64,000 nucleotides of DNA, taken from the NCBI RefSeq assembly GCF_019649055.1, contig NW_026570226.1, forward strand, positions 744,001 to 808,000, read 5' to 3'. The notes under the pieces are model-generated. The model was given only the letters and a program-made list of their open reading frames with translations, was not told the DNA's origin and ran no database searches. The position numbers and the translations under genes are program-made. Every line of letters begins with the position of its first letter. Position 1 is the stretch's first letter. Source of the stretch: Paramacrobiotus metropolitanus. Taxonomy: Eukaryota > Tardigrada > Eutardigrada > Parachela > Macrobiotidae. Below are positions 26,331-36,691 of the stretch, in pieces.

Positions 26331-29222
26331 ATGACAAGCGTCACCACCGTTACTGGTGGTAACCGAACCGACCCAGGGAACCATCAGAGGGTGAAAAGGG
26401 CACCTCCTAGATGGGATTATTTACCAGACGTAAGTTAGCACAGCGCATGCAGTGCGCGTGAAAACTTATAATGTGGCATTTTGGTCTAAACTCATGCTCA
26501 GTCGAAGAGGACTGAAACTATACGTAGTTCTTCCATGAATCGATTGATTTATGTACTGCGCTTGTTGTAGTTGATTGTGGAAAAGATCTTTTCTTATCTA
26601 CCAAAGCGAAGCCGCTATAATGCCGCCGTAACTTGTTCCTCGTGGTTGCGCGTGTTGTATTTTCCCGAACTGTGGAAAACCTTTGCTATGAGGGAATTAA
26701 CGCTTACACGGTCAAAATTCGATTACTACAAAGGTACGTCTAATGATTATAGCAGTTAAAGGAAATTTTCTGTTTCAAACTGCATTTTATCATTGAGTGT
26801 GGCCTGCAAGAATAATGTGGTCAAGGCCTCAAGGGTTATGCAGAATAGATCCACTAGGGTAGGGTAACATCTAACAAATAAAATAATGGTTAATTGTGCA
26901 ATACCGTAACGTGCATTGTACAATATCGTATGTGCAGTACAGCATGTACATTAACATCTTAATTATAAGCTTATGATGGGCAGATGAAACCTAGAATCCT
27001 AATTTTGCCATCGGTTATTACAGGTTACCAGGACGCGCTTGACCCTTTTGTGGCGCAGGCTTGCTTAAGACGGGTTAGGAAAATATATAAACGAAATATA
27101 GTCCGGCGCGCTCGATCTTGTGCAACAGTTGTTTCGTTAACAGTATTACGCATGTCCATGACAATTCTGGTTTTCCAGATTGGTCGACATTTCCGGCGGT
27201 TGAAAATTTTTCCAATTTCCAATTTCCACAACCTTTTTGAATTCTTGACCATGGTGGATTCTTTTATTACATATTATGATATTACTCCAATGAAACACCT
27301 TCGAGCTTTCGAGTTCTCCTTTGCTTGCCAGATAAGAAGCCGGTAAGTATACTACGGTAAAAATCTGTTTGTTCTGATATATCATAATAATTATTACCGT
27401 ATAATGTATTTGTCCTAATTAAATTTGATGTAACTGGTTACGGTAAAAGTCGTGGTATTCTGACTAAATTACGGCACTTTGTAAGTTTGCTGTGTCGTTT
27501 GTGTGCGTTTACGTTTATTGTGAGTTTGTGACGTAGTCGTTAAAATATTATGCATTAAAAATGGTTTTATAAGGCAGTACGCTAAACTGAATGTTCACCC
27601 TATCAAGGAGTTTTCCGCTTGAGAATTTTATTTATGTTCTACAGGGAAGGAATCCGGATTTTCGGGACTGGCGGGCGATTATTTGAAACGCTAATAAAAC
27701 TCATGAGTCATCTGGTGAATTTGCAAGATCTGCGACTAGAGAATCTGTTGTTAGAAACCTTCGAGGCGGTGCACCTGCTGGAAAATGTCCTTCATAACTG
27801 CGAAGAAAGTATGCGGACCATGTCCATCATTAACTGCAGCAAGCACAATTACTTTTTCATGCACTGTGGCTTATTTCGCAACCTGCAAATTCTGACCATT
27901 TCCACCAACCATCTGCATCCCGATTTGATAAAGTTACTGAGCGATATCGAGTCTTTCAAAGAACTACACGTGATACAAACAGAATTCACTTCCGGTGCAC
28001 AGCATCTGCGATTCCGAGACTGGCAGCCATTTAGAGATAACAGCAAAGTGCATCTGTTTCTGGAAACCAGAGGTAGATATGAAATACGTTAATACGATAT
28101 ACAATTTTGCTTGAGCACGCATTCATTTATCCCTGATTGCTGCTATTATTCGTAGTCCCGAGGCATTACGAAAGCTTTCGTAAATGCCACGGTAGTACGT
28201 ATACGTATGGTACAAGTTGCTGGAGTTGACCGCAGAAATAAGCGTGCAATGACAATAACAAATGCAATTTACCCCATTTGAATACCTTGGATCTTAATCT
28301 TATTGTCTTATCTAATTCGTCTTATAAACGTGATTTTGTGATTGTTTAACAACTTTTTTTAGGCAAAACAAAAGAAGACATAATTTGGCAAGAAAGAGCG
28401 CCCGTCTATGCGATTATCCATGCCACGCCCTATTCGAAACTGACCCATCACGGTGCACTTGAAATTATTAATCAATACGGCAACACTCTGCAAGTTTACT
28501 GTCAGGTAACAAGTTCTGTGATGATCCCCACGCTAAAATGGATATGATATCAAAGTTAACTGTAAACGTGAAGCCATAAAAATGTTTTTAGTGGTACCAG
28601 TATTTTCTCGGCGGGTTGTAGTTGCCGTGGTAAGCATTACAGTACACAATCTTTATGCTTTTTCACAGTTATAATTATGTTTTGCCGGCGCTCTTAATTT
28701 TGTACGTATACGTACGGACTATTTAAATAGCCCGAATAGCCCGTACGTAGAAAAGGGATGGATCATAGATGGATCATTAAGTTTGAACTTAAAAATAATG
28801 ATCCATCTATAACTATGTCATTGGTATATCGTTTATAGATTGGAATACCCAAAATTCCGTACCATCGTGGTCGGCCAATGTACGAACGCTGCGATTCGCA
28901 GCTGCTTCTTCTGGTGCGGACATGCGAGCACCTGCGCACTGTGATGGTCCATGAGTTGGTCAGTACTAGCTCGCTGCTTCTGATGGCGTGGTACGCCAAA
29001 GGTCAACTCCGCAACCTGTACGTGCGCCGCAATGCCATTATACGCAGGCTGGACTGGCCTCCTACGCCTGACTGGTCAAAAGAGTTTTACCAGTGGCTAA
29101 AAAAATCCAGCTCAAACTTTGCAGTGTTCGAAGACGAAATGAGCGTTCTGCTTAACCGGAAATGGAGGGCTCTGAGCGACCTGGATTTCAAGAAAATTGA
29201 TGTGGGAAAAGTGGATTTGTAA
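26331..29222 (+). CDS. F-box protein, FBXO33/FBXO39-like
   Basis: Likely substrate receptor of an SCF (SKP1-CUL1-F-box) ubiquitin ligase; its substrate cannot be read from sequence. Seven exons fit in phase: 26331-26429, 26571-26733, 27024-27073, 27179-27342, 27645-28072, 28363-28505 and 28839-29222, giving 476 residues. The F-box spans the first intron: WDYLPD then LIVEKIFSYLPKRSR...TCSSWLRVLYFPELW. The next block, GYQDALDPFVAQACLRR, and leucine-rich spacing (LVNLQDLRLENLLLE, LFRNLQILTIS) follow. Near the C-terminus, LRNLYVRRNAIIRRLDWP resembles what I remember of FBXO33. The donor of exon 3 (GTTAGG) is weak, so that junction is tentative. An AATAAA lies downstream at 29308-29313. FBXO39 is the alternative name. 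Confidence 0.8.
28765..28810. repeat. 15-bp perfect inverted repeat in F-box gene intron 6
   Basis: Left arm 28765-28779 (ATAGATGGATCATTA) pairs exactly with right arm 28796-28810, with a 16-base loop. It ends about 28 bases before the acceptor of the last exon. Confidence 0.8.
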
Positions 29223-29307
29223 AATAACTGATGCTGCAATTTCTGTTACAAATACAGTGACTCTACTCTTGTAAGTATTTTTATGATTGCCATTTGCCAG
29301 CGATTCA

Positions 29308-29313
29308 AATAAA
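29308..29313 (+). terminator. Polyadenylation signal of the F-box gene
   Basis: AATAAA located 86 bases after the stop codon of the FBXO33/39-like gene. Confidence 0.5.
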
Positions 29314-30846
29314 ATGGTTGCTGCTTGTAAATAAACTGCTACAGCTGAAGTAGTGATTGACTTGACAGCTGGAGTTACTGTACTGTACTGAAGTACCGGT
29401 ACCACGGTAGAATAGTACAGTATCTGCGGTGGCTAATACCCGTAATCACAACCACACAGCTAGTGAGACAAGTCGATTTTGCACCAAAACCTTTGGAAAT
29501 GCTTGCAGCAAATTTTGACGGTTATTTAATTACGCGTAATGCGGTAATTGGCCAACATAGCACTTCATCCGTTATTCCTGGGCACCGTCCTGAAACGTGA
29601 TCTTGTTAACATAATATACTTTAAGTTTCTCTTACGTATCGTAGAATATGTTCTCATCGTCAGGAATTAGTCATAAATATGTCAGTGAGTGCTTTGCAAA
29701 CTTCCGGTTACTGCTACCGTCGACCTATATAAAAGAAGTGTACCAGTGGTCTGAATGCTGTCTTTACATTCGTATTTATATACCCTACACGTAAACAGAA
29801 ATCTTCAAGTACAGTATTGTTAGTTATAGCACGAGTATATTGTACTCCTGGTCTCGTGTACGTACTGTGGAGTCCATTTTTGTGGTATCCTAATACACAA
29901 AAACACATTTTTGTGGTATCCTAATACTCGTCCACACTCCACAGTGTGGAGTGTGGACGAGTATTAGGATACCACAAAAATGTGTTTTTGATGCTCACTG
30001 AAAGTAGTCCCCGATGACAAAAAAATCAGTTGCCGCCCTACGTGCGTCGTGCATGCGGCAACGGCAAGACTGTTTGAGAGCTTCGATCGATTAATGCCAG
30101 ACAAAGGACATCGCATGCCTTTAACAAACAATGTTTGTAGGTTTTAACCATCCATTGCACTTTAAGCGTAAATCTTTGCATTTCTTGAGCTGTTTAGCAT
30201 TCCTTTTTCTTGTCTAAGAGAAATGTCTCCGGGGAAGGGACATGAGTATAAATGTATATTAAGTAATAGGTGCGTGAACGCTTATATAAATATGAGTTAT
30301 ATGCCAGGGCTACGATACGCCGACAAACAGCTTTCTACCGTGCTGTTTTTACAGACTTTGCTAGTAGTACCGTACGTACCCATCGGTGCTGAAGCAAATA
30401 ATTATCACTTTATCAGTGATCTGTCAACTGTGTGGTTGCAATGAGGTGCAAAATCTAAAATCATAAAAAAGCATGACTCCGGAATTTCTTGGATGCCGGA
30501 AAAGGGATCCATACGCGTAAAATTAGCTGTCCCAACCGTACATGGTTTTTAGTTTTTAAACAGTTTTTCTAAACAAATTTTAAATGCCTTCCATAGGGCG
30601 GCGGCTTGAAAAAAGTTTCAAATGCAGCTGAGAGCGCAGGTCTGTTTGGCCCTGTACAGTTCGTCTTTCATGCAGCAGCAGATTATGCATTGAATAATTA
30701 GCGAAGTCTGCGACTTCCTTGTCTCTGCAAGTCGTTTGCAACCTGCACACCAACAAAACCCGAACGTGATTTCTGAGGATTAAGGCTTTATAAAAATTTC
30801 AAGTAAAAATTATCTGGAGGGGTGATATTTCCACTTTCTTTCGAAA
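29314..30846. other. Intergenic region with a perfect palindrome
   Basis: No supported gene between the F-box gene and COX5B. The only clear structure is the perfect inverted repeat annotated at 29898-29990 with its neighbouring direct repeat. Confidence 0.5.
29898..29990. repeat. Perfect 45-bp inverted repeat with a 3-base loop
   Basis: Checked base by base: 29898-29942 is the exact reverse complement of 29946-29990, with the loop AGT at 29943-29945. Just outside, a 20-base piece of the arm (TTTTTGTGGTATCCTAATAC) occurs once more as a direct copy at about 29877-29896. There is no ORF or transposon gene inside. Confidence 0.95.
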
Positions 30847-32559
30847 ATGGCTCTTCCTGTTACCCGAGCCGCGTTGCAGAAAATTTCTGCATTTGTTGTA
30901 CCAGTTGGAACGCGATCGCTTTTTGGAGTCAAACGTGGGTGAAGTTGCTGATCTTGATGCTGCGATCACATCACACGGTTCATACTTCATAGTTAGGGTG
31001 GCATAGTTTTCCGGGCATCGCCTTATTTGCTTTTTTTCTTGTGTTGCGTCTTGTTGTAGGCATTTGCCGCACCGGGCTTGCTAAAACTAATTTTATTGAT
31101 TGTTGATCTGTTTCTCTAGTGCCGAGATGGGGACCAGATCCTTTAGATCTGGCTACTGGTCTGGAAAAGAAGGAGCTGCTTGCAAGAGCCGCTGGAAATG
31201 AGGTGAGCTGTGCTTTTTGCAGTTGGAGTGAAGTTTTATCTTTTGAGATCTCATGAGTTGATGGATGCATCCAGGATCCGTTTCAAATTAATGCCATCAA
31301 ACGTGGACCTGGCACCCGAGAGCAGCCCACGAAAGTCCCTTCAATGTTGGACGACCGTATCATTGGTTGTGTCTGTAAGTTCCACAGTAGAACAGTACAT
31401 CTGAAATGGAATACCTATTTATGCCTGTGGGTGTACTGTGTATGTGTAGGTCATTGTGGCAATCTCATGATGGAATAATTATTTCTAATGTCACTACTTG
31501 CAGAGCGTTTACGCAAAGCCACGAACTGCATTTTGTTAAACACACTAATCTTCGTTATCTTTCTGCTATTGTAAAGCTTTATGGGTACGGTTAGGCAAGT
31601 ACCGTTTGTTTTGATCAGATTAAGTAAATATGCGATCGAATAATAATTTAATTTCAGCATTACTCAAAGTCTCAACAGTGATGATAAATTTTATCGTAAT
31701 TTTAATCCAAAGCTGGTGCGCCCGTTTGTCTCCCGATTGTTCGAGGATCAGACTTTTCTGCCCCGATTTGCGGCCTGTTGAAATAAAAAATTATTTTCGG
31801 GTCGCAGCATCAGATTCTATGCCCCGTAGTGCGCGTAGCAATCACCTGCTTTGCCTCTTGTCTTGCTTTGCCTTTCTGAGGGAGAAAATGGAGAAACAGC
31901 ATGCAGCGAGCTGACCCTGGCGCGTCAAAAATTATAATCGAAAAGTGTAGTGGCTATTTTAAGCCACTTGTCTACGAGTTTTCTTAAATTTTACGTCATT
32001 TTGCAACTGGCGCGAAGTTGTCGTGCGCCACCACTCTCATGTTTTCTCGGCGATTTTATATTCGATTTTTCTTATTTAACCGCTTAACCATAAGCTTTAG
32101 GCTTTAACAGATTACTGACTGATGTAAATTTCACAATGCGGAACGGATGTTTTGAGGACTTCTACAAAACCGTTTGGTTTTGCTGTTACCTGTTCAAATA
32201 AAAAATTATGTTCAGGGCGCAGCATCAGATTCTATGCCCCGTACGTAGTGCGCGTAGCAATCACCTGCTTTGCCTCTTGTCACGAAGGGTAATTTTTTAT
32301 AAGTTACCCGGTATATGATCATGTCGATAGTAGTTTATGTAAATTTTTAATACCCGTAATAGGACGAATGCGAATAACTGATATAGTTCAGCTGCACGGA
32401 TATTCTTCAACAGTCTTTGAATTTATTGCAGGCAATGAAGATTCGCTGTACATTAGCTACATGACTGTCTATAAAGGCGAGCCGAAACGTTGTGAGTGTG
32501 GCCATTGGTTTGAACTCGTTCCTGGTCAAGGCATCGAGCATCCTTCGTGGTGGGTTTAG
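30847..32559 (+). CDS. COX5B: Cytochrome c oxidase subunit 5B (zinc-binding subunit, COX4 in yeast)
   Basis: Nuclear-encoded, matrix-side zinc subunit of respiratory complex IV. Four exons in phase: 30847-30934, 31120-31202, 31275-31374 and 32432-32559, giving 132 residues. The N-terminus (MALPVTRAALQKISAFVVPV) has the Arg/Lys/Ser-rich, acid-free character of a mitochondrial targeting peptide. The mature part has DPLDLATGLEKKELLARAAG, RGPGTREQPTKVPSMLDDRI and the zinc ligands in IGCVC and KRCECGHWFELV. The second ligand pair is Cys-x-Cys rather than the Cys-x2-Cys of vertebrates; I recall the Cys-Glu-Cys-Gly form from insects. The stop is followed by AATAAA at 32755-32760. Intron 3 is unusually long for this gene and carries a duplicated block of about 90 bases. 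Confidence 0.95.
31774..32281. repeat. Direct repeat of about 90 bp within COX5B intron 3
   Basis: Copy 1 is 31774-31862 and copy 2 is 32189-32281, about 90% identical by eye. Copy 2 has an extra TACG in CCCCGTACGTAGTGCGCG. Both begin CCTGTT-AAATAAAAAATTAT and end CTTTGCCTCTTGTC. Confidence 0.9.
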
Positions 32560-32754
32560 AAGATGTTTCCGTTACCTTCGCTGGACGCGACAGTTTGGTT
32601 TAAGCTATTCTTGGAGGCGATTCCCGCTGTGTGATGGGCAGTTCAACAGATCCACCAGTTATCTGTCTTCAGTTACTATGCGGTTGTTTTGTCGCTCATT
32701 TCGCGGTTGAGTTCAAGTAAAATATTTGCGCTGTGTAAATGTACTGTTGTGTGC

Positions 32755-32760
32755 AATAAA
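32755..32760 (+). terminator. Polyadenylation signal of COX5B
   Basis: AATAAA 196 bases after the COX5B stop codon and about 240 bases before the convergent end of the GCM gene. Confidence 0.5.
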
Positions 32761-33003
32761 AGAGAACGCAACTGTTGATTATGCCATCGCTTTTTCACTG
32801 TAGTGCCACTTTCAAGAAAAGTTAAGCTTTGCTCGAGATAATCAGTGACTAACTGGCAGAAGAGAAGAACTAAATTTCGCTTACGGTTAGCCAAGTTAGC
32901 CTTCATATCTTTTTCCATGCTTTTCCCCCATCAAAACTAATATCATCTCAGATAACTTACTTTCATATAAACAAATTGACTAATTACTTTGTCTTTTTAT
33001 TTT

Positions 33004-36000
33004 TTATTCGTCATAATATGGGACATAACAACATCGCTCAGCCTGGATACGATCAGATGTGCTGTTATTTTGGCAATTGTAATCTACGTAAAGTGGTACA
33101 CTTAAAGGAAACGCAGAAATTTCGGAACAAGATACTGGAGTAAAATTACCAGCAAATTCAGTTCCGCTTTGTTCGACTGGAGAGGAATTCACGGAATAAT
33201 TTGCGTCCCCATAGGGATGTGGAGTACGAAATTGAGATTCATTCGTCGACATGCAGCCAGAAATATAGGCGGAAGAATGGGTTCCAAACTCATCCCGATT
33301 TCCGAGTTTGTATTTGCATAAAAACTGATCGTTTCGTTGCGGCGTCGAAAACTCTTGGTTTGTCGGTTCATCAATCAAGGGATAAGCGAGAAAACCGGTT
33401 ACAGGAGGACTATCGACTTGATTATCGCGGTCGTAAAAATAGTTAAATTGTTCAGTAGCACAAGGCGCATTAGCAAAATGAGAATTGTTGCATGTCCCGG
33501 CTATGATGGAGCTGCATTTCACATGTGCTTCTTCCGCTCGATAGTGGTAGGAAAGGTCATCCGCATGAGATGGATCGGTTTCAGTAACATCTATTGGAAA
33601 TAGTACTGTACCTTATTCACAGGGTGCTTAATTTGTTTATACAATTATTATACTTTGAACAAGTAAAATTATTTTTTATTTGTATGAAATTTCAAGTTCA
33701 GTACTTGAATGCATATTCTGTACTGTATCTGTATGCGCACGAGCAATGCAATGAATTGTACGATACTTACTGTCTTCATCTGACAAAGCCAAAAAGGTCA
33801 AAAAGGTATTGAGAAGCCAAAAGGGTCAACACAAAAGGATTCATAAAGATTTGCCTACCTTTAATGACAGCTGGGAAATCGGAATATTGCTCACATGCCG
33901 GTTGTTCGACAGATTCGTTAAGAGTCCGGTTCGACGAGTACATAGTTTCCGTAAAATTACAGTATCGTCTCTGGATGGTGTAAGTGTTTCTGTGGGAATG
34001 AATTACGGGAAGATGAATGTGTTGGCTATCTGCCTGCAACGTTGTGTCGAAGTGTGCTGGTGGCATAATGCTCTGTTGTCGCGGTGCAGCAAAAGAATCC
34101 TCTCTTTCGGATATGTGGGGTTTCGTTGTATAATTACTGATTTTCTAAAACAGAAATGAATCTACTACAAATCGTGATGTAATACAATGTACACTCAGGC
34201 GAAAACGTATTACGTATACGCGTACTATGTATAGAGTAAACGACATTGAATTACACTAATATACGCACGTAATACGAACTTGGTTGACTCGACTGTTCAA
34301 CTTTTACCACCACGGTTTTGGAAAAAAATATTGATTAAATTTGGTTAAATTGTTTGTTTTACAACCCAACCATTTGTTACCTCTATGCGTGGCGGTATCG
34401 ATAGTACAGTACATTTATAGCCCGATCATAAATTTTAGTTAAGTATCCCACAATTTCGATATCGACATCAGCGCTAAAACAAAAGAATGCTGTTCGACAT
34501 AAAACAAATTACGTTTTTTTCGCTTTCGGTTTAGTGTTTCGTACTCAGCAGAATGGCAGTATATTGTATTGTAGCGCTACCGTAGTTTACAGCAAATGCG
34601 GAAAAATATATATAAAAATGCTGCACCTGCGGTGATAATGAAATTACAGCCAATTCGTACACATATTGCAACCTGCTCATTGAAATTCATTGTCCCTACT
34701 TTAATTACCCACATTCGATGAGACATTAAATTCTGTTTCAACGACATAGACATGCTGATTTTAGGGCTGCACTCACTTGACTGGTGACAGGGTTGTCATA
34801 GTGCTCGTGACCAACACGAGCCAACGATCGCTTCCGCCCTGCAGTGGAATGCCATTCTGCAGTGTCTTTGCGGTGCAGCCACATGGCACTCATCTTCGCC
34901 TTCAGGGCGTTGCGGGTGGATTTACGCGATTCCGATGTCATCTTAGGTTCCGGGCGATGGTGATCATGCACACCTTTCGACTGAAAGAATATGCTATGCG
35001 ACGAGTGCCGCCAGAAATGCGTGACTGGATAGCCACAATGACCTCGACAGGGTACGACTGTCAAACGGCCGGAACACAGTTTGTTGGGGCATGGTCGTCC
35101 TGTTTCAACGTTGAAAAAGTATGACAATGTTTATCGCAGACGAAACTGTCCTTTTTACTTAGTTAATGTTTATACTAAGGTCAGCAATAAGTATGCTTTT
35201 ATGTTTATATGTAAGAACCGAAACTTCGAAGAAGTTCAGATACTTTTAACAAGTATATATATACGATAGTATCGATTAATTTTAAATCCGTTCAGTAAAA
35301 CAACTACAGTGCATTATGCAGTACAAATAAATTCTATACCGTACAAATAATTACAGTACTACTGTAAAAGAAACAAAATAATATAATGTACTGCATACAA
35401 GCAAGGGCCGGCTAGATGGCGATCTGAATGTCAGATCTCAGTAACACTATCTGCTGTCAACTTGATGAACCAAATTTAACGCCATGCACTGTTGTATGAC
35501 CTTTAGTAGTACTATACAATGGAATTCAAAAAGGTGTTACAAAACCCACCCACCCACAAAACGCGCGCAACCAGGAACTTACCTGTACTCAAACACCCAA
35601 CTTCCGTGCTGGCCATCGGCCTGCTGATATTATCACTTGCAACTTGCACATTTCCCAACGAAAACTGTCCAGCGATATCTCAAACGAAAGAGAAAAAAAT
35701 TATAAGAATTTTGATACCAGACAAGTTGTATTTTATGGAATCCAAGAGAAAATCGAGGCACTTAAAGTTTCTCGTAGACAAAGCATACTTTTTCTGCGTG
35801 AAAACTGAAACTCAACCGTGGATTCAAATTCTATGCTTTGTCTACGAGAAACTTTGAGTGCCTCGATTTTCTTTTAGATCGCATAAAAACAGCTTGTTTG
35901 GTATCAAAATTCTTGTAATTGTTTTTTCTTTCGTTTGAGGTATCGGTGGATGGTTTGCGTTCGGAACTGTGCGCGGCGCAAGTGTTTGAATTCAGCATGA

Positions 36001-36691
36001 GTCTGTGCTCAGTTGCATGTTTGCAGTTTATTGGTCATTTTATTGGTCATTTGGTCTTGACTAATGAATTGTCGGTCGCGGACCGAATGTATCACCTTTT
36101 TGAAGTCCACTGTAGTTTACCACAGGTCCACATTTAAACTTAGAAATCGTTCTGTGCTTCTACATACAGTTACTGCGTACCATGTTGTTTTTTCCTGGCT
36201 TTGTCGCATATAGCCGGTCGCAAATAAACTTTTTGCCCAAATTCATTGATGCAGCTTTTACTGCACACCAACACTCCCAAGCACGATTTTTTTAGGATGA
36301 TCACATTGTGATTATTTGTATTGCGCATTGCCCAACCACTGGAGTGTCGTTTGGCATCTTCGTGCTCCAGTGGATAGACCAGTTTTACATGGCCATCAAT
36401 CCATTCGTGAAACATATCGTACTGTGCAACCTGCGGAACACAAACATTCAAATACTCAGGTAGAAGTAGCGATACGGGGGCCATGTTGCGCTTTTACACA
36501 AGAAGGTTTCAGGACGTTAAGACGGTACAAAGCCGGCAATTGTGTTTGTGAATGACCACTGCCATAACGTAATACACTGTCGCATAATAAAGTAATTGTT
36601 AGAGTTTGTAATTATATACATTTTGTTTTAATATCACACATACCGAGGGCAGTTGCACATCGTTTATATCCCAATCAAACTGATTATCCAT
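33004..36691 (-). CDS. gcm: GCM-domain transcription factor (glial cells missing family)
   Basis: Zinc-containing DNA-binding transcription factor; family members control glial, blood-cell, placental or parathyroid fate. Five exons in phase: 36691-36644, 36430-36181, 35099-34777, 34144-33859 and 33590-33004, giving about 497 residues. The GCM domain lies in exons 1-3: [99 protein letters not shown]. These carry the zinc-ligand Cys and His residues of the family. The remaining two-thirds is low-complexity (Ser, Asn, Tyr, Cys, Pro), as expected for a transactivation region, and has no second domain. The start at 36691 matches the position of the conserved FDWDINDV near the family N-terminus. 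Intron 2 carries a long imperfect inverted repeat. Confidence 0.95.
35630..35983. repeat. Long imperfect inverted repeat (foldback) in GCM intron 2
   Basis: A strong core pairs 35671-35787 with 35832-35942, about 85-90% complementary by eye, with a 44-base loop. For example CTCGTAGACAAAGCATA at 35771-35787 pairs exactly with 35832-35848. Weaker complementarity continues outward to about 35630 and 35983. The 112-codon open frame on the plus strand that covers the left arm and loop shows no domain and is explained by the repeat. Confidence 0.9.

Noticed and set aside
35519-35857. 112-codon plus-strand frame in GCM intron 2
   Set aside because: Covered by the long inverted repeat; no domain and no splice context.
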